A stretch of DNA of 39,015 nt. Origin: Elysia marginata (Eukaryota > Mollusca > Gastropoda > Plakobranchidae). The DNA is taken from positions 380,348 through 419,362 of the forward strand of contig BMAT01004447.1 in assembly GCA_019649035.1 (NCBI GenBank), given 5' to 3'. Below are positions 12,101 through 22,265 of this stretch, piece after piece; position 1 is the first letter of the stretch, and every line of letters starts with the position of its first letter. The position numbers were made by a program, and so were the translations under genes. The notes under the pieces were generated by a model. It did no database searches and was not told the origin of the DNA. It saw only the letters and a program-made list of their open reading frames with translations.

Positions 12101-15100
12101 GAGTACTGTTATTATAGGTTCAGACTTCCTACCAAAACAAGATTGCTTCCCAAATGGCTGCCAATCGTTTTGTATAATAGCTGACATTTAAACACAGCGT
12201 TTACGAGAATCAAGATCTTCTCCTAACAAGTTTTTGTTAAAGTTGGTAATCTTAGACGTTTAAAAGTAGTTTACTTTGATTATTTCGAAAGAAACTGAGT
12301 TTGGGTTTAGGTGGATGTTTAAAAGATAATATTATTATTATTCCCATCAACACGTAGAATAACGATTGAAACTATTAATGATGACATTATTTATCTTCTT
12401 CTGGTTATAAACTTATGGAATAATATCTGAAATCAATAGGAAAGCATCAATCTTGTTCTTTTCAGGGAAGAAATTTCATTAGCGACAATTCTAGTCGTAT
12501 CGATTTAGGGAAACTATATCGATAAGCAAGCTTTTCTACGATGCATTGCATGGTGAATTTCACCCTCACTCTCTTTTTCTCACACATAGATTTACTTCGT
12601 GATGACAGAACTAATCTCACTCTCAGTAAGACCTATGTATAATTTCTTTTGACTTTAAAGCACGGGATAACAATCCGATATTAAATTTTATAGTGGTTTA
12701 ATTTCTTAAAATGAGTTACAACACGCCGTGCGTCAAAAATTATTATCGCTTAAAAATGCATTATCTGAACTACTCATTTTCTTTTCATTTAGTTTCTTTT
12801 TTTTTTGGCATCAACCATATTAAAGGATTCTTTTTCTAATGAGATAAAGTTAAAATGAGGAAGCGTGGGTTAGTGGTTTAAGCGTCGTACATGTGATCCT
12901 TTAGTTGCCGGTTCGATTCTCAACCATGACAAATGCTGTAATCGTTATACAAAATTGCAGAAGTTGGACACAAGGTACTCAATACACTTTTTGTGTTCAT
13001 ATTTTTTTTCTGGTATTTGTAATTTAATAAACAGCTGACAATAAAAAAATAATTGAAATCCATACAACAGGAAAAAACTATATACGAGCCGCGCTGACTC
13101 GCTTGTTTTAGTCCCTATTTAAAATGATGAGTGGACTTTTAAGCTTCAAAATGAAATATCTCAAAATATGCTAATGCCAAGCCTCTCAATTTGTAGTCTT
13201 TCCCACAGCATTACCTGTACTATAAGGAAATATTAATAACACAATGTTTTTAAATTTATTTTTTGTTGATCCTTTTTTTTAACCTCCTATAAAATTTCAA
13301 AGAAATCTCAATTTAAATAGTAAAAGAATGAACCATTCCATATTCTAAAACCTCCTGACAGGATTTTAGTAGTGTTAATAGCAATCATATTGTATTAGTT
13401 GCGCAGTCGTGGCCTGCCTTCACGTTTTTTTTCTAATTTTCTAATTTCTAAGATGTTGAAAAACAGTCTGCGCATTACATTCTAGTTCGCCATCATTACA
13501 ATTATAGGTATTATTCACCCTTCACAAGGACAGTCTCAAACGACTTATTTGCTTAATATCTTTAACGATTTTTTCTTCACCAATACTGAAAAAACAGGAA
13601 ACGGCATAATTTTCTTTACCTGTAGTTAGCAGCATTTATATCCGTACAGCCTGGATAAGTATTTATTTTGTAATAGGTCTGGATTGCCTCTTTTACCAAG
13701 CTGTTCAGCTGAAAGAAAGCAAATTTTGGCGAATTATTTAATTACCGAAAAAATGTCTCTACAACACTAGCGTTAAATTATATCGAAGACAAAAAAGCGC
13801 CAGAAAAACACAAGCTTTCAAAGCATCCTCTTTAAAGAAAAAAAAACCGAAAGAGACCTCCATAATTATTTTGTTGTCAATTTGCGAGGCTACAAAGTTT
13901 CCTTTGATTTATGATTTTAATTATAATTGTGTTTTACATTTTAAATCTTTTAATGTTAGCGAAGATTTGTTCTAATGAATTTCATCTGAGAGAAAACTAT
14001 TCTCACGCCCCCTATTTTGTGTTCGTCTGTCTGTTCCGAAAAAAAAATTGATTTCGTTTGTTTTATTTTGATTCATTCATTGTGTGGCTGTCCATCTGTT
14101 TCTGCCTTTTTATGCATCGTTCTGCCTGCGCATTTGGCTATATTTCTGTCCATTGATGGGTCTGGTTACTTTTCTAATAGTCTATTTTATCTGTCTATCT
14201 GAGTATCTCTCTATCCTTCTTTTTGTGTTTTTTCTTTCCAGTCTGACTATCTCTCTATCCGTCTTTTTGTCTTTTTGCCAGCCAGTCTAACTATCTCTCT
14301 ATCCGTCTTTTTTGTCTTTTTGCCTGCCAGTCTGACTATCTTTCTATCCGTTTCTGTGTCTTTTTGTCTGCCTGTCTAACTATCTAATGTGCACGTGTAT
14401 CTCGCTCTGTCTATTTCTTTACGTGAATTTCTGCATGGCTGGTTAGTTACCTTCAATCCGTTTATGCCTTTTTCTCTCTAATTTTCAATTTCTACATGTG
14501 TCTTTCTGTCTGGTCTCTGGATATCTTTCTCTGTCCTCACCCTTTAGCCCTCAGCCTCTATCCCTTTCTTTCCCTCCCACTCGTATCATTCATGTCTACT
14601 CTCAATTTCAATCGAAAACAAAAACTAGCACACCCACACTTGCATTACATTTTTGCAGCAATATATTTAAAAAACTCCTTTCACTCCGTGACAACGAAGA
14701 AAATTAATTATTATTGATACATTTCCTGTGCTTCGACGTCTTCTATGCAACAAAATTATCGGTTAAATCATTAATTGTTCAAGCAAGAAAGGTTACATAT
14801 GCAAGAATCAGTGTTAATCGGTAGTTGTTTTTGCAAATTAATAGATTATTGACACCGATGGTACACGTTTTTGACATCTGAAGAAATTAGCTGAGTTCTT
14901 TATCTAAAGGTTAGGATAACGAATGTGAGTTTAATCGAAAGCATTACTGTTCTCGACAATCGTGTAAATAGCTGTTTAGTTATATGTAGAAATAAACAAT
15001 ATAAATGTCAAACTTTCAATCATGCTAGGGGTGCCAGTCGAAGAACTGCTTGTTAAAGATTGTGTTTGTCAGTAATTGCTTCTCGAAGTAAAAATTTAGT

Positions 15101-18100
15101 AGCATAATGTATTCAAATTCGATAGTGAGTCATGTTTCCGTAAAAGAAGCTTGTGGAATAACCGAATTACTGCTTTCAAATCTATATTTTCAAAATTTTA
15201 GATTTATTTTAGAGGAGTGAATTTTCCTCCCTCAAAACACTTCCCACTTTGTTGTAACTCTTTGGTTTTAGAGAGAGAAAATATTTCATATACCTAATGT
15301 AATTAGTAAAGGGGAAAAGGGAGTTTTTTCCTTTGTAGAGGGTAATGAGAGGGGGAGGGGGCAAACACTATGCTCTAGATAGAGAAAATGTCAAATGATT
15401 ATTTATTCCCCTGAAGTCACGAGAACGAGAGTTTAGTAAGCCAGCTGAATAGAAATTATTTAAAATCAGCCACGCAACAGTGGGTTATAATTGTAAGATA
15501 ATTTTTTAAGTTTTCCAAACTACTGAGTATTTGCCATTGTAAAGTTTTAGAAGAAAACTAGAGAAAAATGTTATTATCTCTTTCTTTCTATAAAAACGTG
15601 CATGGTGTTAGAGCACTATGAGGTCTTTTTAGCAGCGTTTTGTTAAAAAGGCGGTACAAAAATTCGTCTTAACCTCGATATTAAGAATCGTGCAAAAGGC
15701 TTAACTGTTTTTTCTAAGAAAGTACAAATACTGAGTTATTTAAAAAAAATTCTTCCATTGTTGAAATAAAAAAGCATCATAATAAATTGTCATTTGAGAA
15801 ACCGGAAAGACGATGTACCTGTAGAACTGTATCCGGCGGTAGTTCAGGTAGAGTTTCTGCCTGGACTAGCGAGTCAAGAGGTTCGCCAGTTCTATCAACA
15901 GCCACCAGGTTGTTGCTAAAACTCTGTACCCACTCTTCCTCCGACATGTTAGGGCTAAAAAATGAGTTTAAATACAGTTGTTACGGTTGATATAAAATGG
16001 CGACTAAATGGTTCTACAATATACACATGATACAAAAAAGAAATGAAGGGCTTTTAAGGCAAATTCAAGAATTGGCTGTAGCTGGGTACCCGGTGGCGAC
16101 ACTGTTACGTTGAGTAACGAAGCCAAATTTCCCTAAAGGGATTAAAATAGTGTATAAAAAACCGAGACCAATAAGAATTCCCCCTGTTTTTTATCGATGT
16201 TACAAGTAATCGTTTTCAAGTTTTGGAAGGTTTTTTTTTTCTCTTCAAAAGCATTGGGCAGAAGTGCGGGGAATGTAAACATCTTTATATTTGCTCATAG
16301 ATGATGGAGTAGATTGAAATTAAACTGTAACTTTTTGCCATACTTATATTGAAACGAACATGTTTCATTTTCCCCTAAAACCATTCATATATAAACGGCT
16401 GACAACTTCATCCTATAATTCCCAAAAAAAAAATCTAAAAGAAAAATTAAATGATCATGATAGAGTAAAGACAGCCGATAATACTTTCCGACCTAGCATT
16501 GCCGTTTTCATAGTGAAACAGCTTATAATGAGAGTAGATTCAGGATTAAATGCGCTGGTGATAAATGAGAACAGCAATACAAAAACGGTAGTTTGTGGCG
16601 TTTTATATAAAGCTTATCTACTAATAGGCCATTACCAACCAAAGTACCTTCTGTACTCATAGAGGAGCAGCAAGTGCAGCGCATCATTCTAGCACACTGA
16701 CAAGATCTGTGAATGCCTATAGCCGGGTACTCCATTAGCGCATGAGTGAGGCGAAGCTATGCGTGTAAAACAGCCTTTCTCATGGACTAAACGTCGACCT
16801 ACCGAAAGCAGGACTTGACGCCCTGTCCTCTCGGTCCGAAAGCCGAGCGTCTACCACTAGACAACGACACACATTTGTTATTTGAATGAATAACGGTTTG
16901 AGATAAGTTGTAACCTTTTAATAACAACAAATTAGTATGCTCGTGATATCTTGGCCCCGTGATAGAAATGCATCAATTTTTTATGTCACCTCAAAAACTC
17001 ACCTCATTCTATGACCCTTCTACACAGTTCTATTAGGGCCGCTGAAAGTCAAAAGATTCCATCTACAACCAAAATCCTTATACAGAATAGGTTGTTTTGA
17101 CTCTAGGCCAGCGATATTATGAGGCCGTGACAAAATTTTTTTTGTTGTTGTTTTTCTTTTTTGCACATAAGACAACTTTCAGCGCCGAATTATTTGACTG
17201 CCAACATTTGATATTAGTTTTTAAAAAGGTATCATTTCATTCTAAAAATTTATAAGTAGTAGAAAGGATTTACTGATTTTTAAACCCAAGCTTTGCAAAT
17301 ACTCAAAAGACTTCCTTCATTCGTAGGAAGTTCCCACTTTTTGAAATTCATATCAGAAACACCTGAAAAGAAAAGTATGATTTTATTTTCATATCAGAAT
17401 CACTTGCGACCACATGGATTTTGTGCTCTTAATACCGTTTTCTGTAAATATTAATATTTTTTTTATTCAAAATGGTGCGTTCAGCCCATTGCACATTTCT
17501 ACCAAGATTAAATGACAAAATTTTAGTTCTGAAATATTTTTAGCCCTACAGCTTGGACAAGACATCATTCCTGACACGCCACACGACCTTTTGTCACAGT
17601 CACATAATATAATAAAAAAAACTCACTGAGCAACAGGGCTGCCTCCGAACGATCGCATCCAGGAGACCGTCGAGTTGTTGATGGTGCTGGTGTTGGTACG
17701 CAACTGTGTCCGTGTGTGGTCGGATACGTTTAACTGGACGTTGCTGATGTTGGTAGTTATCGACAGTGATGGAGAAATAGAGGCGGAAGGTTTAGCCTGG
17801 CTACTAATGTTCAGAACTTCGTTGGAGATGGAGTCATCCTGCAGGTGTGATAAGTTGATTGCCACGTCTAAGTTCGTGTTTGTTTTAATAACTCACAAAC
17901 GTGTAAAATGTATGCTTTACAAGGTACGTATGGAGAAAAAAACTGTAAAAAAAACTGGAACCGTACTAACTTGAATCTTATTTTGTCATTACGTTTTGTA
18001 GAGATTAAACAATATGTAGGCATTAGTTACCTACCTAGAATTTTTTGATTTTAAGAAAATTTAGTACGAGGAATCAAATTACGTTTGGCAGATTTGTGGT

Positions 18101-21100
18101 TGAAAGGTTAAGGGAAGACGGTAAAAAATCCAATACTTATTTCGGAGCACCAATTTCCTATAAGTACATTAGAAAAAGAGCTATAACATTACCTGGGACT
18201 GAATCTAGTACATTTTTTTTACTTCATTAGAAAATAAAATTGTCTTTCTTTTATGCGAAAAGTGTTTTTTTTTTTTGCTTTAAACTGTCCCCACAATGTA
18301 TGACTTTTAAATGTCAAAACTAAACAAAATTATGCAACCCATTCGTTTTAAAAAAAAGACAGGCGTTAACAAAGAACTGGCCAGTAAGCTATAATAACTA
18401 TGACAATCTTTTATGAAGTTTAAAGACAAATTGGCGCTTGGTTTTTCTCTAAGCCAATGCTTACTTGTTGCTATGCTGTGTGAAAAAGATGGTTTATTGT
18501 TTACGTTGGTTTACCTGAATCCAAACAGTTCCAGCCTCGACCCCAGAGATCACGTGGGTTCCAAACTCTCTTACAAGTTGCTGCGAGGCGTATCTGTAAT
18601 GAAAGAGGTTTTGAGATTAGTATAAAAAGAATAAAGTCTCTACTCCAGAAGTCAATATTCAAAACATCACTGTGTGTATTGTAATGTATAGCTGAGCAGA
18701 CACTTAAAAACGAATTTAGATTGAAAAAAGAGAAAAGTATCATCAATACAATTTTCCAACGCAATTTTCCAATAACTCTATTTAAGTAGTAGGGAAAGAC
18801 TTGATGCAATCATACATTGTCCAAAAGTATGTCAGCAGAATTATAAAATTAGCATGCCCTAGCATTTAATGATTAAATCATAATGATTTATTACTGTCAC
18901 CAGAGAAGTTTATTTATTTATGATGAAATAATCCTCCTAATTGTGTAGAATAGAGCTTTCGAGTGAGTTATCAAACGCAAGAAAATGTGAGCTATATTCT
19001 TTTAGTGAATATCATTTTAGTTTAAACATCTACCAATCTTTTATCAAGAACAGTAACTGCCTGGCCGAAATATTCACATTTTAAAGAGTATTAATCTTTG
19101 ATGATGTCTAGGATATAATAAATTTTTTATGAAACCTTTGATCCTAGGTGCCACAAGCCTCATGCTCAATCAAACATAGTGCCGGGAAGTTATTGCGTTT
19201 TATTCCCCGTTTCAATTCGTGTTTATGACAGGTGATCCTTCCACAAAAGCATCATGTTAAATAGGCAAGAAACACAACTTCCCTTAATTACAGTCCCACT
19301 GTAATTAATAAAAAAATTCAGGAGTCGCTGCGCAATCAAATGACTGAGAGATTTTAAAGGTATGAAATAAGTAAAGGAGATGACTAGGGTATAAGTGGAA
19401 ATTCCCGAAATGTTTGCCTTTAGCATTATGTGAACCCTCGTGTTATATTAGCGCTAAGTCGAAGACTCAGATGTTTCGTACCTTGCTTGCCTCACTTGTC
19501 CAGCATGCACGTACTCCGCAATCGTTCTTAGCCTCAGCCGGAACCTGGAGCTCAACGGCATGTCTGGTTGCATAACGGCTCTGTACCCTACGTACCTGTT
19601 AATATAAATGTCCAAGAAGGTGTAAAGTATTGAACAAAAAATCAAAAGTAAACCAAGGTCAACTGCGAGGTGGTCTCATAAAAATTAAAGGAGCGGTAGT
19701 TATTTGGTCAATTTTATAAAAGACCTTCCTTTTTAAGCAAAACTGATGTCAAAAGTTTGATTGATACCGTTCCCAGATTATGTAATACTTTAATGTTTTT
19801 GACCTCCGAGATATTTCAATTACTTCAAAGTCGTGGAACCAATGTTGTGTAAGTCATTTTTTATAAATTTGGCAATGACTATTTGCATTCACAATCCAAA
19901 GAAACTGTGAAACTGTGACATGCTAAATCTTTTGGTCATTTCACACGATGCGTGTGGCATACGTTATTAAGGAAGGTAAAGAAGGTTTCTGAACAGAAAG
20001 CTTTTGACAAAACTGAGTCCCTGTAGGTTATACCACCCATACCCTTGCACACATACGCTCATTCAATTTAAAATCAGGTCACTCACTGCAGAGATCACCC
20101 AACTTAGAACGTCCTGTTGCCCATACAGGCTCAGCTAAGTATTAGTTTTGCATTGATCAAACTCAACGAGTTTATCAAATTTTTTTTCTATTCTAAAACA
20201 TTTTAGACATAGTAGAATTCCAAACACATTTTTGGCGAGTAGGACTGTCCACTCAAGATGCAATAGATTTCATGCGCTACCGACTCGCTCAGGAAGACGA
20301 AGCCCATAGCGGAGGAAATCCAAGATGGCGGATGTGCTAGCGGGGCCCGTCAACCAATCGTCTGCTGTGAAATCAACGCTACGTATTGTTGTTATTAAGT
20401 TATACGTTATCGACTCCCGCGCACAAGGTCTCTGATGTTAAAACAGGAAATGTGATAATTATGTACGCATATCCAACGACTTGGCATTTTTTTACTACGA
20501 CGGTCTACGTCGCAACCGCTTAATCAATATAGAAACAATATTTAGCCTTTAGCATAGTATACGCGTCCAGGTGAAATGGCCTTTCAGACGCCACCAAAGT
20601 TTAGCTATGAAGCCTACCTTCTTTGCACTCTTTTAGTAATGGATACATCCTCGTTATTCTTGGTCCCTACGTCTCTCTTTTCGGCACAGAAGAGACCGCT
20701 GATATCGTACTCGCCGTCGTAGTGAGAATCCACATTGATGCCCCTGGCAGTCACAGAGAGGCCCGATTTTGAGGAATAGACTTCATCAGCTTTCGCTTGC
20801 CAGAGATATGTTTTCAGAATAAAGACTAGAATCGAATCGGGGATTATGTAGCGTTGATCCTCAGTCATACGGCACTTGCTGTCAATATGAAGAAAAAAAA
20901 ACAAAAGCAAGCTGTCATGTAAACTGGCTATTCACGTGTTAGACACAGTCCTTTAGCACGTTATTATTTCTAAACCAGTGGCAACGAATTGGATACAAAA
21001 TTCATACATCCCAAGGCGCCTATAGTTTGAGGTAAAAGAATCTTTTTAAGCTTTTAAACTTCAAAAAGTTTATAAAGTTATCAGATTGTTATGAACTGAA

Positions 21101-22248
21101 ATTGGGGAATTTCTTCACATGTAAAATGCCTCGCTTCCAGGGTGAATGAGTCGAAAGTCGGAAAGTCCTTTTTTGAAGAAACTCCATTTGATTGTCTACA
21201 TTTCTTTTTCTTGCTATTTATTTTTAATAAAAAAAAAAGGTTAATTGTTTTTCCACAAACTTTTGATAATTTTTCTAAAAAAATGTTTGACGTTTTTAAA
21301 CATAGAAAAAAAATATCTTTTTCGAAACAGCAACTGCTTTGAACGTGGAAATTGCGACATCCGACTCATTCAGCCTCGACGCGAGACAAGAGAGAAAACA
21401 GAATGTAGGAATAGACGTATACTTGAGAGGTTTTCTAAAATTACATTCCGATATCCAACAGATTCTGACTGGCCTTGAGACACATACTGTGGTTTCCAAC
21501 GAAATACTCTCAAAAAACCCATGAAGCTTTGATAAACTTCAATATTTTGTTAGAATTTGGAACCCAGTAGTGAAAAAAAAAGAATTCAGGCAAAAAATAT
21601 GTGTAAAAAAAATGAAACCTGTGTAAGTTTCGATCCGTTCGCGCGTCTAATGAGTTCTATTTATTATATTCTAACATATTGACTTACTATGTTGTAACAT
21701 ATTCAAATGATATTGAATGATAAATTTACTTTTACCATTATCCTAGCAAACCGTTTTAAAACGTTGACTAGAATACATGGGAATGTAATAAAAATCACGA
21801 TCGTTCTTTTCTGTAAAAGAGACCCAAACAACTTTTGGGCAATTGATTTTGCATTCGATTCTTTAAGATATGATCATAAAGGACATACTAAATCAAACGC
21901 TTGTCATGTAAATCATGTAAATGTCTTAATAATCGAAGCAAGGAATGCGATAACCATTACATCTCAGGCAATGATCAAGTTACATGCACATACGAGCGAA
22001 TTAGCAAATAAAGTACAAATTTACCTAAAATTGTGAGCAAGTACCATTCCAGTCTCGGTGTTTTGAAGATTGTCCCAACCTGAACCAGGAAGAACTTCTA
22101 GAATATTGACCCCTTTGTCCACGTTACTAAGACAACGCCTAGGGTCACCAAATGGGTATGTGTCAGAGGCATCGCTGAATTTACCATTGACAAAAAGCAC
22201 CCATGAAACAGCAGTAACCATACATAACGTAGACGCATCGATGATCAT
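2072..22248 (-). CDS. MPEG1: Macrophage-expressed gene 1 protein (perforin-2), 12 coding exons, complete
   Basis: Type I membrane pore-forming protein of the MACPF family; in animals it acts in phagosomes against engulfed bacteria. Exons on the minus strand: 22248-22025, 20878-20618, 19595-19482, 18593-18515, 17838-17627, 15954-15819, 13708-13620, 9432-9245, 7969-7845, 7469-7169, 4357-4194, 2476-2072. All junctions are GT-AG with matching phases; the sum is 2298 nt, 765 residues plus stop (vertebrate MPEG1 is a little over 700). Layout seen: signal peptide (residues ~1-22); the family N-terminal motif LPGSGWDNLQNTETG; MACPF domain (~45-342) with FGTHVISGVEAG at 210-221; an EGF-like/FGGVY...CPAG region; the P2 region with FGGTFT, CPRGF, GFFSC and CPSGY; a membrane segment ~720-740; basic stop-transfer KLKKRR; and a 17-residue tail containing YSEL. 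Sequon-rich stretch in exon 5. The start follows an in-frame upstream stop. No frameshift or internal stop, so it appears functional. The splice model is inferred by eye. Confidence 0.95.
2569..2631 (+). repeat. 21-bp unit repeated three times
   Basis: Units 2569-2589, 2590-2610 and 2611-2631 each begin GGACCAGTAAAACGG and differ only in the last base. It lies about 95 bases from the exon 12 acceptor. Confidence 0.95.
3061..3146 (+). repeat. AAT then AAG microsatellite
   Basis: (AAT)n from 3061 to about 3121, passing into (AAG)n to 3146. The Ile-rich minus-strand frame is an artefact of this repeat. Confidence 0.95.
4194..4357 (-). CDS. MPEG1: MPEG1 coding exon 11 (end of ectodomain)
   Basis: Acceptor CCTTCCCCAG/GCAACC, phase 1, giving GNPL as in the family. 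Continues CPSGYSPYMTAIMMEDGCEI and YHCIQ, matching [21 protein letters not shown]. Donor ATTCAG/GTGATC, phase 0. Length 164. Confidence 0.92.
4358..7168. other. MPEG1 intron 10
   Basis: AT-rich. A C-run near 5480 contains one undetermined base (5490). No exon or clear mobile element seen. Confidence 0.6.
7169..7469 (-). CDS. MPEG1: MPEG1 coding exon 10 (P2 region)
   Basis: Acceptor CTTCCCAAACAG/AGCGAC (phase 0) gives SDAFWCSY, in register with the family's AYWC. Followed by an acidic linker, FLFGGTFTS, CPRGFLPL and FAGFFSCSAG. Donor GCCG/GTGAGA, phase 1. The open frame runs past both splice sites (7613 to 7074), but the flanks do not fit the family. Confidence 0.91.
7845..7969 (-). CDS. MPEG1: MPEG1 coding exon 9 (Cys-rich)
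   Basis: Acceptor CTTCTTGTCCATAG/GCTAC, phase 1, completes CPAGYETIPLHRN. Then TCEPCWMGIFKCCQDVVKLA, with the C-x2-C...CC pattern of molluscan perforin-2. Donor GTGGAG/GTGAGA, phase 0. Length 125. Confidence 0.92.
8205..8423. mobile_element. Foldback MITE-like element, arms of about 100 bp
   Basis: The left arm starts TAGAGACCTTTAGTACACGC; the right arm ends with its near-perfect reverse complement (GTGCTAAAGGTCTCTA). Arms share CGCGTACGTGAAAA and AAACTATAAAAATAATGAAA and are separated by about 18 bases, so nearly the whole element folds into one hairpin. A TA at each end could be a TA target duplication, but it is too short to be sure. No coding capacity. Confidence 0.88.
8951..9215. mobile_element. 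Foldback MITE-like element, termini GCCCGGTCCGTATCCA
   Basis: Terminal inverted repeats GCCCGGTCCGTATCCAGCCC at 8951 and its complement ending at 9215 (one mismatch). The interior has further alternating repeats around CAGCAAC...GGGTTACAGTGGAAAA and GTCTGATC, giving a nested hairpin. No coding capacity and no convincing target duplication. It ends 29 bases into the intron from the exon 8 donor. Confidence 0.87.
9245..9432 (-). CDS. MPEG1: MPEG1 coding exon 8 (EGF-like to first CPAG)
   Basis: Two AGs lie close together; CCCCCTAG/CCCACAG is chosen because only it keeps phase 2 and gives SPQANADDGSC, in register with the family's FQANMDDDSC. Continues IRFGGVYQTC and NPSTGFTSCPAG. Donor GGCAG/GTCATT is weak but phase-correct (phase 1). 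A foldback element ends 29 bases from this donor. Confidence 0.9.
9610..9830 (+). repeat. CTGT/CT microsatellite
   Basis: Runs of TGTCTGTC and CTCTCTAT. The low-complexity open frame across it is not a gene. Confidence 0.92.
10411..10650 (+). mobile_element. tRNA-derived SINE
   Basis: RNA polymerase III promoter boxes are visible: A-box-like GTAGCGCAGCCGG (~10423) and B-box GGGTTCGATCTCC (~10467). A non-tRNA body follows with GGGTAGCTATGTC and CTCACTATGCCGTATTCC. It is preceded by a GT/G-run. Ends are approximate. Confidence 0.7.
11081..11107. other. Assembly gap (27 N) next to a T/G run
   Basis: 27 undetermined bases followed by a T-run and a G-run, probably a sequencing-difficult homopolymer. 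Confidence 0.98.
11389..11615 (+). repeat. Minisatellite, ~70-bp unit, about three copies
   Basis: Repeated landmarks are ATATCAAATATGAC, CAGAAGCGTACCATA, GTTACAT and GGACACT...CAATGCC. Two nearly full units (69 and 71 bases) are flanked by partial units, all about 80-90% alike by eye. Confidence 0.85.
12862..12930 (+). mobile_element. tRNA-like SINE head or tRNA pseudogene
   Basis: A-box-like GGTTAGTGGTTTAAGC and B-box GGTTCGATTCTC at tRNA-like spacing. No acceptor stem closes, so it is probably a SINE remnant rather than a functional tRNA. Confidence 0.5.
13620..13708 (-). CDS. MPEG1: MPEG1 coding exon 7
   Basis: Acceptor GCTTTCTTTCAG/CTGAAC. Encodes LNSLVKEAIQTYYKINTYPG followed by CTDINAANY, matching the segment of perforin-2 that leads into the EGF-like part. 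Donor AACTACAG/GTAAAG, phase 2. This 89-base exon lies alone between 2.1-kb and 4.2-kb introns. Confidence 0.93.
13709..15818. other. MPEG1 intron 6
   Basis: Contains a degenerate CTAT/CTGT pyrimidine stretch (14020-14580). No exon or clear element otherwise. Confidence 0.65.
14020..14580 (+). repeat. Degenerate pyrimidine satellite-like stretch
   Basis: Repeats of GACTATCTCTCTATCCGTC spaced by TTTTTGTCTTTTTGCC form about three diverged units of 60-65 bases (14240-14375) within wider CT-rich sequence. Confidence 0.75.
15819..15954 (-). CDS. MPEG1: MPEG1 coding exon 6 (end of MACPF)
   Basis: Acceptor TTTTTTAG/CCCTAAC, phase 2. Encodes HPNMSEEEWVQSFSNNLVAV then DRTGEPL and LPELPPDTVLQ, in register with perforin-2. 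Donor CTACAG/GTACAT, phase 0. Confidence 0.92.
15955..17626. other. MPEG1 intron 5
   Basis: Contains an L2-tailed SINE on the minus strand (16598-16873). Nothing else recognised. Confidence 0.65.
16598..16873 (-). mobile_element. SINE with tRNA-Arg-like head and L2-type family body
   Basis: On the minus strand the head (16873-16800) has D-arm GTCTAGTGGTAGAC, anticodon arm CTCGG...CCGAG with loop CTTTCGGA (one base longer than normal, TCG inside) and T-arm CAGGGCGTCAAGTCCTG. The body GATCTTGTCAGT...GATGCGCTGC...GAGTACAGAAGGTAC recurs at 32.1-32.3 kb and 35.3-35.5 kb. The tail is shortened, ending TTTATATAAAACG. Confidence 0.82.
17627..17838 (-). CDS. MPEG1: MPEG1 coding exon 5 (MACPF, sequon-rich)
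   Basis: Acceptor CACACCTGCAG/GATGAC, phase 0; begins DDSISNEVLN and ends MRSFGGSPVA, the latter matching the conserved SFGGVP of perforin-2. Holds several N-X-S/T sequons (NIS, NVS, NTS, NNS). The donor GTGAGT overlaps what would otherwise be a stop. Ends in phase 2. Confidence 0.92.
17839..18514. other. MPEG1 intron 4
   Basis: AT-rich; nothing recognised. Confidence 0.6.
18515..18593 (-). CDS. MPEG1: MPEG1 coding exon 4 (MACPF signature)
   Basis: Small 79-base exon. Acceptor TTCATTACAG/A; encodes YASQQLVREFGTHVISGVEA, whose FGTHV...G(V/A)EAG is the MACPF signature (usual form YGTHY...GG, here Phe for Tyr and Val for Tyr, as in perforin-2). Donor ATTCAG/GTAAAC, phase 0. Confidence 0.94.
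18594..19481. other. MPEG1 intron 3
   Basis: AT-rich; nothing recognised. Confidence 0.6.
19482..19595 (-). CDS. MPEG1: MPEG1 coding exon 3 (MACPF)
   Basis: Acceptor TATATTAACAG/G; encodes RYVGYRAVMQPDMPLSS and IAEYVHAGQVRQA, corresponding to the helical part of MACPF before the signature. Donor CAAGCAAG/GTACGA, phase 2. Length 114. Confidence 0.92.
19596..20617. other. MPEG1 intron 2
   Basis: Holds a GC-richer island (20275-20360) that includes one copy of a dispersed repeat; otherwise nothing recognised. Confidence 0.6.
20272..20329 (-). repeat. Dispersed repeat, copy 1 (partner at 37912)
   Basis: The minus strand reads TTTCCTCCGCTATGGGCTTC, then CCTGAGCGAGTCGGTAGCGC and ATGAAATCTA. Nearly the same ~55 bases occur on the plus strand at 37912-37965. 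AGTCGGTAGCGCATGA resembles a tRNA A-box, so this may be a SINE head. Confidence 0.7.
20618..20878 (-). CDS. MPEG1: MPEG1 coding exon 2 (start of MACPF domain)
   Basis: Acceptor CATATTGACAG/C; begins SKCRMTEDQRYIIPD, which matches the perforin-2 stretch CKTTEDGQYIIPD. Covers the first part of the MACPF fold (LSVTARGINVDSHYDGEYDI). Donor AAAGAAG/GTAGGC, phase 2. Length 261. Confidence 0.92.
20879..22024. other. MPEG1 intron 1
   Basis: AT-rich; nothing recognised. Confidence 0.6.
22025..22248 (-). CDS. MPEG1: MPEG1 coding exon 1 (signal peptide and N-terminal motif)
   Basis: Starts at ATG 22248, preceded in frame by a TAG six bases upstream. Encodes a hydrophobic signal sequence (VTAVSWVLFV core), then Cys and the diagnostic perforin-2 motif with GSGWDNL. 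Donor TTTTAG/GTAAAT leaves phase 2. Confidence 0.93.
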
Positions 22249-22265
22249 GTTCTAAACCCGATGTA
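22249..22265 (-). promoter_or_regulatory. MPEG1 5' UTR stub behind a probable acceptor
   Basis: Just upstream of the start codon on the minus strand is TTTTTTCTAGATTTCAG followed by a 17-base leader to ATG. This looks like a 3' splice site, so transcription probably starts in a separate non-coding exon at higher coordinates. Confidence 0.5.

Larger units (their letters stand above)
9433..13619. other. MPEG1 intron 7, the largest intron
   Basis: Holds a CTGT microsatellite (9610-9830), a tRNA-derived SINE (10411-10650), an assembly gap (11081-11107), a ~70-bp minisatellite (11389-11615) and a tRNA-like piece (12862-12930). No exon seen. Confidence 0.7.

Noticed and set aside
16800..16873. Functional tRNA-Arg gene
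   Set aside because: Acceptor stem does not pair, anticodon loop has eight bases, and the SINE body follows directly.
20331..20441. Short open frame starting ATGGCGGATG in a strong Kozak context
   Set aside because: Only about 36 codons, no family match, and next to a dispersed repeat inside an intron.
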